Shown here: positions 26,322-35,126 of the stretch, in pieces | How positions within the stretch are numbered: the first letter of the stretch is position 1 | Layout of the letters: each line of letters opens with the position of its first letter | From: AP-15 sp963772295 | Lineage (GTDB): Bacteria; Pseudomonadota; Alphaproteobacteria; ATCC43930; CGMCC-115725 | NCBI GenBank assembly: GCA_963772295.1 | Contig: CAVYWO010000015.1 | Location: 372,001 to 436,000 of the forward strand | Direction: 5' to 3' | DNA: 64,000 nt | Notes under the pieces: generated by a model | What the model saw: the letters and a program-made list of their open reading frames with translations, nothing else | Databases searched by the model: none | Told to the model about the DNA's origin: nothing | Translations under genes and position numbers: made by a program

Positions 26322-29300
26322 ATGGAGATCGCGGCGTGGCTGCGGGGCCTGGGGCTCGAGCAATACGAGCCGGCGTTTCGCGACAACCGCATCGACGCCG
26401 AGATACTCCCCAAGCTGACGGGCGAGGATCTCAAGGAGATCGGCGTCGCCATGGTCGGCGATCGCCGCAGGCTCCTCGAAGCGATCGCGGCGCTGCGCGA
26501 GGGCGCCGCGCCCTCGCCTGCTCGGGAACAGCCGCCGGAGGCACCCGGTTCAGCGCCCGAGCCTCGAGCCGAGCGGCGGCAGCTGACGGTGATGTTCTGC
26601 GATCTGGTCGGCTCGACGGCGCTGTCGGCGCGGCTCGACCCGGAGGATCTGCGCGCGGTGATCGGCGCCTATCATCGCTGCGTTGCTGTGGTCATCGAGC
26701 GCGGCGGCGGCTTTGTCGCCAAGTACATGGGCGACGGGGTGCTGGCCTATTTCGGCTATCCGCGGGCCGACGAGCACGACGCCGAGCGCGCGGTGCGGGC
26801 CGGCCTGCAGGTGGTGGAGAAGGTGGCCGGGCTCGACGCCGCGGCGGGCGCGCCGCTGCAGGTGCGGGTCGGCATCGCCACCGGGCTGGTGGTCGTCGGC
26901 GATCTGATCGGCCAGGGTGCCTCGCAGGAACAGGCGGTGGTCGGCGAGACGCCGAACCTCGCGGCGCGGCTCCAGGCGCTGGCCGAGCCGGGAACCGTGG
27001 TGATCGCGCCGAGCACGCGGCGGCTGACCGGGGGTCTGTTCGAGTACGCGGATCTGGGTGCGGTCGAGCTCAAGGGCCTGGGCGCGCCGGTGATGGCCGC
27101 GCGGGTGGTGCGCGAGAGCGCCGCCGAGAGCCGCTTCGAGGCATTGCGCGGGCGCGACCCGACCCCGCTCGTCGGGCGCGATGAGGAGCTGGCGCTATTG
27201 CAGCGCCGCTGGCAACAGGCCAAGGCCGGCGAGGGCCGGGTGGTGGTGCTGATCGGCGAACCCGGCATCGGCAAATCGCGCCTGGCGCAGGCGATGCTGC
27301 AGCAGCCGGCGGACGAGCCGCAGACGAGGCTGCGCTATTTCTGCTCGCCGCACCATCAGGCGAGCGCGCTCCATCCCTTCATCACCCAGCTCGAGCACGC
27401 CGCGGGCATGAGGCGCGAGGACATGCCGGAAGCCCGGCTGGCCAAGCTCGAAGCGCTGCTCGCCCGGTCGAACGCCGGCGCCGAAGAGATCGGGTTCATC
27501 GCCGAGCGGATGTCGATACCGACCGGCGACAAATACCCTCTCCCGGACCTCACCCCGCAGCGGCGCAAGGAGAAGACGCTCGAGGCGCTGCTGGCGCAAT
27601 TGACGCGGCTGGCGGTACGGCAGCCGGTGCTGATGCTGTTCGAGGACGCGCATTGGATCGACCCGACCTCGCTCGAGCTGTTGACCCTGACCGTCGCGCG
27701 GGCATCAACGCTGCCATTGCTGCTTCTCGTCACCGCGCGCCCGGAGTTCACCCCGCCCTGGCCCGCCGACGCCCACATTACGGTGCAAGCGCTCGCCCGC
27801 CTCGGCCGCCGCGAGGGCATGACCCTGGTTGTGCGCTCTGCCGGCGGCAAGGCGCTGCCGGCCGAGATCGTCGAGCAGATCCTCGCCCGCACCGACGGGG
27901 TGCCATTGTTCGTCGAGGAGCTGACCAAGACCATCATCGAAAGCGGCCTGCTGCGCGAGGAGGACGGGCATTACGCGCTCGATCGCGCGCTGCCGCCGCT
28001 GGCGATCCCGACCACGCTCCACGACTCGCTGATGGCCCGGCTCGATCGGCTGGCGCCGGTACGCGAGGTCGCCCAGATCGGCGCCGCGATCGGCCGCGAG
28101 TTCTCCTATCGCTTGCTCAGCGCCGTGGCGCGGCAGCCCGATGATCGGCTGACGGAGGCTCTGGACCGGCTCGTCCGCGCGGAGCTGGTGTTCGGCCGCG
28201 GCGAGGTCCAGGAGGCGGTCTACACCTTCAAGCATGCGCTGGTGCAGGAGGCGGCCTATGCCAGCCTGCTGCGCGAGCGCCGGCGAACGCTCCACGCCCG
28301 CATCGCCCGGGCGCTCGAGGACGCGTTCCCGGAAGTTGCCGAGACCCAGCCGGAACTGGTTGCACACCACTACGCCACCGCCGGGCTCGCCGCTCCGGCC
28401 ATCGATTATTATCGCCGCGCCGCGGAGCGGGCGACCGCGGCCTCGGCCAACGCCGAGGCGATCGCCCATTTGACCACAGGCCTCGAGCTTATCGACTCGC
28501 TGCCGGAATCGTCCGAGCGGATCTCGCGCGAGATCGACTTCCGCCTCGCGCTCGGCGCCCCGCTTATTGCCACACAAGGGTGGGCATCTGTCGAGGTGGA
28601 GGCCGCCTACACCCGAGCGAAGGAATTGTGTGCGGGCGCCGGCGAGACCCCCGAGCTCTTTCGCAGCCTCGTGGGGTTGTGGGTCTATCATCTGACTCGA
28701 CCAGATCTCGAGACCGCGTCCGAGCTTTCCCGGGAGCTTTTCGACCTCGCAGCAAAGCTCGGGAGCGATGAGTTCCGTTTACTCGCCGAACTCGCCGCCT
28801 GCTTCACTTGCTGCTGGTCCGGACGATACACCAGTGCGTTGTCTCACGCCGCTCGGGTGCGGGTGCTGTACGACCCGGAGCGGCACCGCGGGCCAACGAT
28901 TTTCATGGCAGACCCGGCCATGTTGGCCCTGGCTGTCGAGTTGCTGGCCTTGTGGTACCTCGGCTATCCCGAGCGCGCGTCCGAGCGGGGGCTTGCCGCC
29001 CTCGCGATGGCCCAGACGGTGGCTCATCCGTTCAGCCTGTGCTGGGCTTTGCGGTACGAGGCTTTCCTCAGGGTCCTGCGGAGGGAACCCGAGCTGATGG
29101 CGGCCCGGATCAAAGCGTATCTGATGGTCGCAAGGGAGCAGGGGTTTGCGTATGAGTGCGCGGTGGGTTCCATATTCGAAATCTGGCACGACGCTTGGGT
29201 GACGGGGCAGTGCGCAGGCGATCGCATAGAAGCATTCCGGAGCGCTCTGGCCAAGCTGCGAAGGATGGGGGCCCTGGTGTGGCTGGGTTTGTGGCAGGCT

Positions 29301-29693
29301 CTATTTGCCGAATGCCTCGAAAAACAAGGGAATACCGATGAAGCCCTGACGGCGCTCGAGGCCGCGGTCGTGCATTTCGAGTGCCCCGGCAGCGACGCCC
29401 ATTGGGATCCGGAAGTGCATCGGCTGATCGGCGATTTGCTCCTCCAGCGGCACCCGAGTGCTGCGGATCGGGCGGAAGTTTCGTATCGGCGGGCGATCGA
29501 GCGAGCCCGTTCGCAAGAGGCAAAGTCGTGGGAATTGCGCGCCGCCGCCAGCCTCGCCCGGCTGTGGCGGGACCAAGGCAAGCCCGCCGAGGCATGCGCG
29601 CTGCTGGCGCCGATCTACGGCTGGTTCAGCCAGGGCTTCGACACGCTCGACCTCAAGGAGGCCAAGGCGCTGCTCGATCAGCTCAACGAATGA
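26322..29693 (+). CDS. SAM / class III cyclase / AAA ATPase / TPR signalling protein (family copy A)
   Basis: An 1123-aa multidomain protein. A SAM domain (1-60, MEIAAWLRGLGLEQYEPAF) is followed by a class III nucleotide cyclase (about 83-265). Its metal-binding Asp are D94 (MFCDLVGST) and D138 (KYMGDGVLAYFG), and N212/R216 lie in ETPNLAARL. A STAND/AAA-type ATPase has Walker A GEPGIGKS at 312-319 and Walker B MLFEDAHWIDP. A TPR-rich C-terminal half ends in the conserved YGWFSQGFDTLDLKEAKALL. The start ATG 26322 follows GGGGGACCGC; the frame is open to 26172 without homology. The product would be cAMP or cGMP made under ATPase/TPR control; the input signal is unknown. Confidence 0.88.
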   Translation: MEIAAWLRGLGLEQYEPAFRDNRIDAEILPKLTGEDLKEIGVAMVGDRRRLLEAIAALREGAAPSPAREQPPEAPGSAPEPRAERRQLTVMFCDLVGSTALSARLDPEDLRAVIGAYHRCVAVVIERGGGFVAKYMGDGVLAYFGYPRADEHDAERAVRAGLQVVEKVAGLDAAAGAPLQVRVGIATGLVVVGDLIGQGASQEQAVVGETPNLAARLQALAEPGTVVIAPSTRRLTGGLFEYADLGAVELKGLGAPVMAARVVRESAAESRFEALRGRDPTPLVGRDEELALLQRRWQQAKAGEGRVVVLIGEPGIGKSRLAQAMLQQPADEPQTRLRYFCSPHHQASALHPFITQLEHAAGMRREDMPEARLAKLEALLARSNAGAEEIGFIAERMSIPTGDKYPLPDLTPQRRKEKTLEALLAQLTRLAVRQPVLMLFEDAHWIDPTSLELLTLTVARASTLPLLLLVTARPEFTPPWPADAHITVQALARLGRREGMTLVVRSAGGKALPAEIVEQILARTDGVPLFVEELTKTIIESGLLREEDGHYALDRALPPLAIPTTLHDSLMARLDRLAPVREVAQIGAAIGREFSYRLLSAVARQPDDRLTEALDRLVRAELVFGRGEVQEAVYTFKHALVQEAAYASLLRERRRTLHARIARALEDAFPEVAETQPELVAHHYATAGLAAPAIDYYRRAAERATAASANAEAIAHLTTGLELIDSLPESSERISREIDFRLALGAPLIATQGWASVEVEAAYTRAKELCAGAGETPELFRSLVGLWVYHLTRPDLETASELSRELFDLAAKLGSDEFRLLAELAACFTCCWSGRYTSALSHAARVRVLYDPERHRGPTIFMADPAMLALAVELLALWYLGYPERASERGLAALAMAQTVAHPFSLCWALRYEAFLRVLRREPELMAARIKAYLMVAREQGFAYECAVGSIFEIWHDAWVTGQCAGDRIEAFRSALAKLRRMGALVWLGLWQALFAECLEKQGNTDEALTALEAAVVHFECPGSDAHWDPEVHRLIGDLLLQRHPSAADRAEVSYRRAIERARSQEAKSWELRAAASLARLWRDQGKPAEACALLAPIYGWFSQGFDTLDLKEAKALLDQLNE

Positions 29694-29694
29694 T

Positions 29695-29843
29695 CACCTC
29701 GCCCCGCTTGCGGGGAGAGGTCGGGCTCCGCGCGCAGCGCGAAGCCCGGGTGAGGGGTCAACTTCCTCGCTATTTGTCACTGCTGCGATCTCGCCGAAAG
29801 CGTCCCTCACCCCGCCCCTCTCCCCGCAAGCGGGGCGAGGGGG
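29695..29843. repeat. Intergenic inverted repeat (CCCCGCTTGCGGGGAGAGG type)
   Basis: CCTCGCCCCGCTTGCGGGGA at 29698 is mirrored by CTCTCCCCGCAAGCGGGGCG near 29817-29838, a common alphaproteobacterial intergenic repeat. It lies just after copy A and could also serve as its terminator. Confidence 0.75.
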
Positions 29844-29928
29844 TGTCGCGCCGTCGCGTCAGGCCTCGGCCGGCAGCAGACTTTCGATCTCGGCGGTGAT
29901 GCGGCGGTCCCCCGGCGGCACCTGCCCC

Positions 29929-29979
29929 GTCCGCACCCTGGCGAGCGCCGCCGCACTGCCGGCACCGGCCGCCGCCTGA
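29929..29979 (+). pseudogene. Remnant of a ferredoxin-cyclase 3' end
   Basis: The last codons read VRTLASAAALPAPAAA and stop, almost the same as the end of the cyclase at 25122 (VRTLLSAAALPVPAAA stop). Only this short tail remains. It indicates that a second, now deleted, copy of that gene or a local duplication once lay here. Confidence 0.65.
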
Positions 29980-30120
29980 TTCGACGCGGGTCCTTCGGCA
30001 CCGCCGCCCTGCTTACCTCGTGATGAGGAGGCGGGCGCAGCGCGCCGTCTCGAAGCACGCATGGCGGTGACGCAGCCTTTGACACCGAACCCCGCGCGGC
30101 GCCGCGCGACGGTCTCCGGC

Positions 30121-30290
30121 GATCGGCCGAAACTGCACGCGCCGCGCGGCGTTCCGTGGTAAACAAGGATCGGGGGACTGCAAGAGCTGGGGCTGGCGGA
30201 ATACGAGCCGGCGCTTCGCGACAACCGCATCGCTTCGGTATGCCGGTTTTCAAAGAAGCAAAGGCGCTGCGGGAGGAGCTGGCGGCATGA
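30121..30290 (+). pseudogene. Collapsed SAM-cyclase-TPR paralogue (first and last codons only)
   Basis: 30121-30180 matches the leader of copy A (GATCGGC...GCGCGGCGTTCCGTGGTAAA, compare 26239-26282). 30181-30230 reads LQELGLAEYEPALRDNRIA, the start of a SAM domain. After a junction at about 30236, 30246-30290 reads VFKEAKALREELAA stop in another frame, the typical C-terminus of this family. Everything between has been deleted. Its TGA overlaps the next gene's ATG as ATGA (30287-30290), so the family members were once translationally coupled. Confidence 0.75.
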
Positions 30291-33200
30291 GCGCGGTGCG
30301 GCATTGGCTGGAGGCGATCGGTCTCGGCCAATATGCCGAAGCCTTCGACGCCAATCACATCGACACGGAGCTGCTCCCGCAGATCGACGATCAGCTGCTG
30401 AAGGACATTGGCGTATCGAGCGCCGGCCATCGGCTGCGCATCCGCAATGCCATCGCCAAACTAGCCACCGAGTTCACGGCCGAGCCGAGTGCGGCGAGTG
30501 CCGTCGCTGCAACCGAGGTGTCTGCGCCGTCCGCCGAACGCCGACAGCTGACGGTGATGTTCTGCGACCTCGTCGGCTCGACCGCGCTGTCGGCGCGGCT
30601 GGATCCCGAAGAGCTGCGCGAGGTGATCGGCGCCTATCACCGCGGCGTGGCCGAGGTGGTTCGCCGCTTCGACGGTCTCGTCGCGAAATACATGGGCGAC
30701 GGCGTGCTCGTTTATTTCGGCTTTCCGCGCGCCCACGAAGACGATGCCGAGCGGGCCGTGCGCGCCGGTCTCGACATCGTCGCCGCAATCGGACGGCTCG
30801 ACATGGCTGTCGGCAGGCTCCAGGTTCGCATCGGCATCGCCACCGGCGTTGTCGTGGTCGGCGATCTGATCGGGGAAGGTGCCTCGCAGGAGCAAGCGGT
30901 AGTCGGCGAGACCCCGAACCTGGCGGCGCGGTTGCAGGCCTTGGCCGAGCCGGGGAGTGTCGTCGTGCCGGCCTCGACGCGCCGGCTCATCGGCGATCTG
31001 TTCCGGTTGCGCGCGCTAGGTCGGCACGAGGTCAAGGGTCTTGCCGAGCCGGTCGAGGCCTGGGCGGTCGAAGGGATGTCGGCCTCCGAGGGCCGCTTCG
31101 ATGCGGTTCGGAGCGGCCGGCTGACCGATTTTGTCGGCCGCGAGCACGAACTCGGCCTCTTGCTCGAGCGCTGGAACCTGGCGCAGGACGGCGAAGGCCA
31201 GGTGGTGCTGCTGTCCGGCGAGCCGGGCATCGGCAAGAGCCGCATCCTGAGCGAGCTGCGCGGGCGTCTCGAGGCGCAGCATGCGACCATCCTGCGCCTC
31301 CATTGCTCGCCCTACTTCGTCAACAGCGCGTTCTACCCGATCATCGACAATTTCGAGCGCGCGCTGCGGTTCGCGCGCGACGATACGCCCGAGCAGAAGC
31401 TCAAGAAGCTCGAAGCGCTGGTCGTCGGCCAATACGGCAGGCCGCGCGAAGATCTGCGGTTCCTCGCCGCGATGCTCTCAATCCCGTGCGAGGAGCGCTA
31501 CGGGGCGGTCGCGATGACGCCGCAGAAATTCAAGGACGAGACCTTGCGCGCGCTCGTCGACACGACCGAGGCCATCGCCCGCCGGCAACCGACGGTGGAG
31601 CTGTTCGAGGACATTCACTGGGCCGATCCGACCACGCTCGAAGTCATCGACCTGCTGATCCACCGGGTCAGGAACATTCCGCTATTGGTCGTGCTGACCC
31701 ACCGGCCGGAGTTTGCCTCGCGCTGGTCGCATTATGGTCACGTCGCGGCGCTCACGCTCACCAAGCTCACCCGGCCGCAGAGCAGTGCGATGGTATCGCG
31801 GCTCTCCGGCGGCAAGACGCTACCGGCGGACCTGCTCGAACAAATTCTGGCCAAGACCGACGGCGTGCCGCTGTTCGTCGAGGAGCTGACCAAGTCGATC
31901 CTGGAATTGGCCGACCTCAGGGATGCCGGCGACCGCTGGGAATATGCCGGGCATGGACGCTCGCTGGCGATCCCGCTCACTCTCCGCGATTCGCTGATGG
32001 CGCGGTTGGATCGCTTCGCTCCGGTGAAGGAGATCGCGCAGATCGGTGGCGCGATCGGGCGCGAATTCAGTTGGGAGCTGCTTGCCGCCGTCGCCCCGCA
32101 CGCGAAGGCCGAACTCGACCAGGCACTGGCGCAGCTCGTCGAATTGGGTTTGGCGTTCCAGCAAGGCACGCCGCCCGATGCGGTCTACGCCTTCAAGCAC
32201 GCGCTGGTGCAGGATGCCGCCTACGACTCACTGCTCAGGCGCCGCAGGCAAGAATTGCACGGCAAGATCGCCGGGGTGATCGAGGAGCGTTTCCCGAACA
32301 TCGGGGCGACCGAGCCCGAGCTGCTGGCGCGTCACTACACCGAGGCGAAACAGCCAGAGAAGGCGATCCCGCTGTGGCAGAAGGCGGGCAGCCTGGCGCT
32401 CGGGCATATGGCCCTCGTCGAAGCGATTGCGCACCTGAACAAGGGCCTGGAGCTGGTCGCCGCGCTGCCGGCTTCGGCGGAGCGCGACGGCAGCGAGCTG
32501 GAGCTGCGCATCGTGTTGGGCGCCGCCTGGATCGCGCTGAAAGGCTGGCCGGCGCAGGAAGTCTGGGACAGCCTGCACCCCGCGCTGGGGCTGGCGAACG
32601 CGCTGCACCGCGACGATGCCCTGCTACCGATACTCTGGGGACTATTCAGCCACGTATTGTGCAGGGGACGGGTGGCTGAGTTGCTGCACTGGGTCACGCG
32701 GGTTATGAACGCTGCCGAGACCTATGGCAACGCGGATCTCCTGATCGCCGGGCACTGCACCGCTGTGTTGACCCACTTTTTTCTCGGCGATGCGATCAAG
32801 ACGCGGGAGCACGCTGACCACCTGCTGGCGCTCTACAGCGTAGATCGGCATGGTCATCTGCTTGGCATCCAAGACCCGAAGATACAGAGTTTGGTCCGAT
32901 TCGGCGCAATCGACCTGGATACTCGGTTTTCCCGAGCAAGCTCTGAGGATCAGCGATGCCGCGCTTGCCCATGCCCGCCAGCGCGGGCATCCCTTCGATC
33001 TGGGTTGGGCGCTAACCGTTGGCGCCAAAATCTTCGACTTTCTCCGCGAGCCCGATGCGTGGCTGAAGCGCATCGAAGAGGGCGATCGGCTGGGTCGCGA
33101 AAACAGGCTACCGTTCTTGACGGAGTGCTTGGTGCCCTACAATTCTGGAATTGCATTGATCCGGAAGGGCGAGCTCGCGAAAGGGATGGCCATGCTCGAG

Positions 33201-33683
33201 CGGGGCATGACCGTGTGGGAGGCGGGCGGTGGCCGAATTTACAACACCTTTGGAAAATGTGTGTTGGCTGAGGGCATGGTCCAACTCGGCGATCTCGCGG
33301 GGGCGGCCGATCTGATCGACGAGGTCATCGCGCAGGTGGAGCGGCCGGGCTGGGAAGAGCGCTATTACTATCCCGAAATACTCCGCATCAAGGGATGGCT
33401 GCTCGCCCGCAAGGGCGACTTGGAAGCTGCGGAGCGCGCCTACCTCGCCTCGCTTAACTGGGCGCGAACGCAGCAAGCGAAGTCGTGGGAGCTGCGCACC
33501 GCGACCGGCTATGCGCGGCTGCTGCGCGAGCAAGGGCGAGTTGGCGAGGCGTCCGAACCCCTGGCGCCGGTGTACGGCTGGTTCACTGAAGGCTTCGCGA
33601 CAAAGGATCTACAGGAAGCCAAGGCGCTGCTCGACGAACTCGAAACATCGGGCGCGCCGGCCGCCGGCGTAGACGGCGGATAG
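30287..33683 (+). pseudogene. SAM / cyclase / AAA ATPase / TPR protein (family copy B), one-base frameshift
   Basis: Reads as one protein of about 1131 aa if one base near 32890-32912 is ignored. SAM 1-62 (VRHWLEAIGLGQYAEAF), cyclase with D94 (MFCDLVGST) and KYMGDGVLVYFG, Walker A GEPGIGKS at 311-318, Walker B ELFEDIHWADP, then TPRs. The first frame runs on to 33271, but conserved sequence stops at about GIQDPKIQSL and resumes in the next frame as SAQSTWILGFPEQALRISDA, ending at 33683 with YGWFTEGFATKDLQEAKALL. Comparison with the 4205 copy shows one extra base. The ATPase and cyclase are complete, so a truncated active protein is possible. Confidence 0.82.
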
Positions 33684-33747
33684 GCGACGCGGAGGCTGGC
33701 GCCCTGAGACATTTGCCGGGACCGACATTGCTGCGATGGAGGACGAC

Positions 33748-34959
33748 ATGAGGGGACATTGGGTCGCGTCGGTCGCGTTGGTCATGGCCTTGGGTTGGAT
33801 CGCGGGCGGCGCCGCGGCCGAGAAGAAATACGATCCCGGGGTCAGCGACAGCGAGATCAAGATCGGGCAGAGCGTGCCGTATAGCGGGCCCTACTCGGTG
33901 TACGGCCAGGCCGGCAAGGCGGAACAGGACTACTTCGCCAAGATCAACGCCGAGGGCGGCATCAACGGGCGCAAGGTCAAGCTGATCAGCCTCGACGACG
34001 GCTACGTGCCGCCCAAGGCATTGGAGCAGACCCGCCGGCTGGTCGAGGAGGACGGGGTCTTTTTCATCTTCGGCTCGCTCGGGCCGGCCCCCAGCATGGT
34101 CGTGCGCCGCTATCTCAACCCGCGGAAGATACCGCAACTCTTCGTCTGGGCCGGCGACACGGCCGGCGGCGATTACAAGCACTATCCGTGGACGATCAGC
34201 TGGAGCAGCAGCCTCGCGGCAGAGACGCGGCTCTACGCCGAGCACATCCTGGAGAACCGCCCGAACGCCAAGATCGCCATTCTCTGGCTCAACGACCAAT
34301 ACGGGCGCGACTATCTGAAGGGGTTCAAGGATGGCCTCGGCGAGCGGGCCGCGACGATGATCGTCGCCGAGCAGACCTACGAGAGCACCGACCCCACCAT
34401 CGATTTGCAGATCCTCGCTTTGCGCGCATCGGGCGCCGATACGTTCTTCCTCGTCTCGGGGGGCAAGTTCGCGAGCCAGGCCTACCGCAAGATCTACGAC
34501 ATCGGCTGGCGGCCGCAGCTCTACACTGCCGTGCCCGGTTCCGCGCGCGAGGGCGTGCTCAAGCCCGCGGGCCTGGAGACCGTGGTCGGTCTGATCACCG
34601 CCTATTACGGCAAGTCGCCCGAGATCCGGGGCATGCGAGAGGATCCGGCCGTGAAAGATTACTTTGCCTGGGCCAAGAAATGGGACCCCGACGCCAATGC
34701 CGAGGACGGGATCGTCAATTATGGCTACCAGGCGGCGCAGGCATTGGAGTACGTGCTGCGCCGCTGCGGCGACGAGCTGACCCGGACGAACGTGATGCGG
34801 GTGGCGACGCATATGGATCACGTGGCCTTTCCGATGCTGCTGCCGGGGATTACCGCGACCACCAGCCCGACCGACTACTACCCGATCAAGCAGTTCCAGA
34901 TGTTGCGCTTCGACGGCCAGGAGTGGGTCCCGTTCGGCCCGATCCGCGGCCCCGAATGA
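33748..34959 (+). CDS. Periplasmic substrate-binding protein, Liv-type (second)
   Basis: A 403-aa binding protein of the Peripla_BP_6 group. The signal peptide HWVASVALVMALGWIAGGAA is cleaved near AAA-EKKYDPG. The mature part shows SDSEIKIGQSVPYSGPYSVY, KLISLDDGYVPPKALEQTRR and AILWLNDQYGRDYLKGFKDG. An ATG 12 bp upstream (33736) is an alternative start. There are no permease or ATPase genes beside it. It lies between two cyclase-family genes, so it could supply ligand information to them or use a distant transporter. The ligand cannot be predicted. Confidence 0.87.
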   Translation: MRGHWVASVALVMALGWIAGGAAAEKKYDPGVSDSEIKIGQSVPYSGPYSVYGQAGKAEQDYFAKINAEGGINGRKVKLISLDDGYVPPKALEQTRRLVEEDGVFFIFGSLGPAPSMVVRRYLNPRKIPQLFVWAGDTAGGDYKHYPWTISWSSSLAAETRLYAEHILENRPNAKIAILWLNDQYGRDYLKGFKDGLGERAATMIVAEQTYESTDPTIDLQILALRASGADTFFLVSGGKFASQAYRKIYDIGWRPQLYTAVPGSAREGVLKPAGLETVVGLITAYYGKSPEIRGMREDPAVKDYFAWAKKWDPDANAEDGIVNYGYQAAQALEYVLRRCGDELTRTNVMRVATHMDHVAFPMLLPGITATTSPTDYYPIKQFQMLRFDGQEWVPFGPIRGPE

Positions 34960-34973
34960 CGAGTGCACCCCGT

Positions 34974-35067
34974 CGTCATGCCCGGACTTGCTCCGGGCAT
35001 CCACGGAAACCGGCGAAAACCTTGCCAACGGCCCGTGGATGGCCGGGTCGGCGCCCGGCCATGACGG
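34974..35067. repeat. Intergenic inverted repeat (CGTCATGCCCGG type)
   Basis: CGTCATGCCCGGACTTGCTC at the left is answered by GGCGCCCGGCCATGACGG at the right, with CATCCACGG/CCGTGGATG forming inner arms. Typical alphaproteobacterial intergenic repeat, placed between the binding protein and copy C. Confidence 0.75.
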
Positions 35068-35126
35068 AATTAGATTAGGGGATGGCCGAATTATCTCCGA
35101 AACGACGTACTGATCGGGGCACCCCG

